Part shown: one piece after another, positions 61,934-64,000 of the stretch
Position numbering within the stretch: the first letter of the stretch is position 1
How the letters are laid out: each line of letters begins with the position of its first letter
Notes under the pieces: generated by a model
What the model saw: the letters and a program-made list of their open reading frames with translations, nothing else
The model's database searches: none
Told to the model about the DNA's origin: nothing
Made by a program: the position numbers and the translations under genes
Assembly (NCBI RefSeq): GCF_021412625.1
Contig: NZ_JAKCFI010000018.1
Location: 1-64,000 of the forward strand
Origin: Myxococcus stipitatus
GTDB taxonomy: Bacteria > Myxococcota > Myxococcia > Myxococcales > Myxococcaceae
Reading direction: 5' to 3'
DNA: 64,000 bases

Positions 61934-62101
61934 GAGCAGGACCTCGGAACGCCAAGTCAGGAAATGGCCTGCTCAACCTATACGAAAGCAAGCATTCCCT
62001 GGCGGGTCCGAATCTCCAGCAATGCGAGGAACAAGCCAATGGCCCGTGCGCCGCCGCACCTCCACGGAAATCTCACAGCACCGCCGGACAGGGGGCCGCG
62101 G

Positions 62102-62485
62102 TCAGCCGACGGTGACCTTGCGCACGCCGCGCGCCTCGAGGAGCGCGGGCAGCCGTTCCCGCTGGTCACCCTGGAGCACGAGCGTGTCGTCCTCCACCGC
62201 GCCGCCGCAGCCCAGGGCGTTCTTCAGCGCCTTGAGCCACACCTCGCGCTGGGGCGCGGGCAGCTCCAGGTGCTCGACGACGGTGACCTCCTTGCCGCCC
62301 CGCCCCTTGCGCTCCATGCGCACGACGGCGCGGGCGGGGCCCTTGGGTTCGGCGGCCCTGGCCACCGGAGGCGGCGCGACGGGCGCGGCGGGCAGCGCGT
62401 CGCGCCGTCCCGCCAGCGCAGCGAACGGGTTGTGGAAGGGCGCCGCGGGCGCGGCGGGCTCATCCTTCTTGTCGCGCTTGCCCAT
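62102..62485 (-). CDS. SUI1/YciH-type translation initiation factor
   Basis: The 127-residue protein has a disordered Ala/Pro-rich N-terminus. A C-terminal SUI1 domain follows: VVRMERKGRGGKEVTVVEHLEL, LKALKNALGCGGAVEDDTLVLQGDQRERLPALLEARGVRKVTVG. The LGCGG and QGDxR signatures define eIF1/YciH-like proteins, which in bacteria check initiation complexes. It lies 19 bases downstream of the VKOR-DsbA gene in the same direction and is probably its operon mate, though no functional link is obvious. Confidence 0.9.
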   Translation of the reverse strand: MGKRDKKDEPAAPAAPFHNPFAALAGRRDALPAAPVAPPPVARAAEPKGPARAVVRMERKGRGGKEVTVVEHLELPAPQREVWLKALKNALGCGGAVEDDTLVLQGDQRERLPALLEARGVRKVTVG

Positions 62486-62504
62486 GGGGGAGAGCCCGCC
62501 TCGC

Positions 62505-63926
62505 TCAGTGGTTGTGCCCGGCGTGGTCGTCGTGCGCCACGGCGCTCGGCGGCGGCAGCACGTCGAAGGCGGGGTCGCTCGGGTTGCCGTCCGCCATCAC
62601 CAGCGCGTAGAGGAACGGCGCCGACGGAATCGCCTGGCGGCCGTTGACGACGACCAGCGGCGTGCCGGTGAAGTTGTAGCGGAGCGCGTAGGAGGAGTCC
62701 TCCTGGAGCTTCGCCGCCGTGGCCGGGCTGGCCATGCACGCCTCCAGCTGCGCGCGCGGCACGGAGCCGGAGGAGGCGATCTCCATCACCCGCTCCGTGT
62801 CGAGGATGGCCTGCTGGGCGAAGAGCTTCTCGCGCAGCGACCAGAAGTCCGACGCGCCCTCCAGGCAGATCTGCGCGCGGGCCGCCACGCACCGCACGGT
62901 GGGGGCATCCGGTCCGCGCCGCTGCATCGCCGGGTTGCACGCGCCATCGAGCGGGAACTGGCGCGCCTCCAGCGACATCTTCCCCTCCGGCACGCGCGTC
63001 TTGAGCACCGCCAGCTCCTCCACCAGCGCCTTGCAGTGGGGGCACTTGCTGTCGGTCCACTCGACGATCTTCACCGGCGCGTCCGGCGGACCATAGCGGT
63101 GGCGCGCGGGCGCCGCGGCGGGCCTGGGCGTGTCGCGGCGGTACATGGCCAGCGCGTTGGAGACCAGCTGCTGCTGCGCCGCCGGCAGGCCGCGCAGGTA
63201 CGCCTCCAGGGTCAGGGGGGTGCTGCTCTGCGCCGGCGTCGAGGCGTCCGCCGCCCCGACCTGCGTCGAGGCCTGCGTCGCGACGGGGGGCAGATAGGCG
63301 CCGGCCTTCGCCTCCGGCTTCGACAGGGAGCGGCCGGGCAGCAGCACGGCGACGAACACGGCCAGGGCGGTGACGCCCGCCCATGTCAGCGCGGGGCCCC
63401 ACTCACCGGACGCCGGCACGCGCGGGCCCTGCAGGCCCCGGTACGCCACCACCGCCATGACGGCGACGAGCGCGTAGGTGCCCAGGCAGGTGGGGCAGAC
63501 GGCGCCAGAGCGGAGGCTGGCGGAGGCGAAGACGAGCACCGACAGCACGCCCGCGAACACGGACAGCCGCAGCGCGTGGGCCACCGGCGTCAGCGGCTTC
63601 CCGGAGCGGGCGCGCGCCAGGTACAGCGCCGACAGCGCCACCACGGAGATGCCCCACACCAGCCCCAGGCCCGCCACCGGCAGGCCGAACAGCTCGTGCA
63701 CGCGGGTGGCGAACGCGGAGTTCCACACCGTCTCGCAGTTGACCGTCTCGGAGATGCCGCACACCGTCTCGCCGCCCGAGCGCAGCACGAGCAGCTCCTT
63801 CCACTGGAAGGCGGACAGGGCGCTCTCGACGAGGCCGAGCACCAGCAGGGCCACCACCGCGACGGGCGTGGACAGAGGGGCCGCCGGGGCCGTGGCGGGG
63901 GCGCTCTTGGAGGACTTCGAACTCAT
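62505..63926 (-). CDS. VKOR-DsbA fusion (disulfide bond formation enzyme)
   Basis: The 473-residue protein has an N-terminal vitamin K epoxide reductase domain with five transmembrane segments. The loop Cys pair is in ETVCGISETVNCETVW, and the quinone-proximal CPTC is near residue 140 (GAVCPTCLGTYALV). After a linker, a DsbA-like thioredoxin domain begins near residue 275 (YGPPDAPVKIVEWTDSKCPHCKALVEEL). Its CPHC active site matches DsbA, and the cis-Pro segment is FTGTPLVVVNGRQ. The two halves form a self-contained oxidative pathway: DsbA oxidises periplasmic thiols and VKOR passes electrons to quinone. Its start overlaps the stop of a cupin gene at the window edge. Confidence 0.95.
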   Translation of the reverse strand: MSSKSSKSAPATAPAAPLSTPVAVVALLVLGLVESALSAFQWKELLVLRSGGETVCGISETVNCETVWNSAFATRVHELFGLPVAGLGLVWGISVVALSALYLARARSGKPLTPVAHALRLSVFAGVLSVLVFASASLRSGAVCPTCLGTYALVAVMAVVAYRGLQGPRVPASGEWGPALTWAGVTALAVFVAVLLPGRSLSKPEAKAGAYLPPVATQASTQVGAADASTPAQSSTPLTLEAYLRGLPAAQQQLVSNALAMYRRDTPRPAAAPARHRYGPPDAPVKIVEWTDSKCPHCKALVEELAVLKTRVPEGKMSLEARQFPLDGACNPAMQRRGPDAPTVRCVAARAQICLEGASDFWSLREKLFAQQAILDTERVMEIASSGSVPRAQLEACMASPATAAKLQEDSSYALRYNFTGTPLVVVNGRQAIPSAPFLYALVMADGNPSDPAFDVLPPPSAVAHDDHAGHNH

Positions 63927-64000
63927 GCATGCTCCGGGGGCGGGGTCATCAGGACGAGCAGTCGGGCGGAGTCGGGGCCTTCGTTGGCGACGCCATGCTC
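63923..64000 (-). CDS. Cupin-domain protein, C-terminal end (runs off window)
   Basis: Only the last 25 residues are present: EHGVANEGPDSARLLVLMTP then PPEHA. H-x-V-x-N-x-G followed by ARLLVLMxPP is typical of the final strands of small cupin domains, whose His may be a metal ligand. The TGA overlaps the ATG of the VKOR-DsbA gene (ATGA), indicating translational coupling. Confidence 0.6.
   Translation of the reverse strand, partial: EHGVANEGPDSARLLVLMTPPPEHA

Overview
This is a very GC-rich window with the gene content of a fruiting myxobacterium, most likely Myxococcaceae (Myxococcus, Corallococcus or Pyxidicoccus type). The evidence is eukaryotic-type Ser/Thr kinases with TPR tails, hybrid histidine kinases, a GAF/HD-GYP protein, a duplicated-orphan-type permease, a Lys/Ala-rich histone-like protein and strongly G/C-biased third codon positions. 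The genus is an inference from gene content; no rRNA is present.

Region 1 (about 1-16.3 kb) is accessory and worn. Intact genes are a membrane-anchored dual-specificity phosphatase, an orphan MacB-like permease, a BBE-type FAD oxidase and an RND efflux pump with its adaptor. Around them lie broken genes: an rluA-type pseudouridine synthase cut in its catalytic domain, a phosphodiester glycosidase that lost its natural C-terminus, a methyltransferase core joined to a dehydrogenase tail, a lipoprotein signal fused to transposase sequence, a headless carboxypeptidase-regulatory-like protein and a split GyrB-type ATPase. Four breakpoints carry the same short module, called copies A-D here: the C-terminal end of an IS91-type transposase plus its 3' flank. 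All four start at the same base and lie in the same orientation. Three share the same right end and differ only by internal deletions. This looks like a non-autonomous mobile family and is the strongest candidate for something undescribed. Each host reading frame stays open through its copy, so insertions create fusions rather than immediate stops. A partial IS3-type transposase gene lies at the left edge.

A tRNA-Pro(CGG) with its own promoter and a strong terminator at 16.3-16.5 kb marks the change to region 2 (16.3-64 kb), which is dense and conserved. It holds central metabolism (rpe, pyruvate kinase, NAD-type isocitrate dehydrogenase), translation and RNA modification (Dus, QueF, a QueA-like enzyme, an NFACT/RqcH protein, a SUI1/YciH protein), signalling (a receiver-only regulator, an HD-GYP protein, two STPKs, two hybrid kinases, an ECF sigma/anti-sigma pair), envelope and lipid functions (site-2 protease with TPRs, acyl-CoA desaturase, ClC channel, PLD-type synthase, VKOR-DsbA fusion) and many small operons. 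ATGA overlaps couple sigma to anti-sigma, SDR to QueA-like, the TPR protein to the lipoprotein, and cupin to VKOR-DsbA.

Several control sites can be read directly: a TTGACA-17-TACCAT promoter with a palindrome in its spacer for the histone-like gene, a pair of NemR-like operators before a TetR-oxidoreductase operon, a nested inverted repeat between an XRE-cupin regulator and an SDR, a palindrome just before queF, an 18-base palindrome between tRNA-Pro and a response regulator, and a run of four hairpins between the histone-like gene and a GH1 glucosidase. The two hybrid kinases are mirror images: one has an intact ATP site and a dead receiver, the other an intact receiver and an eroded ATP site.
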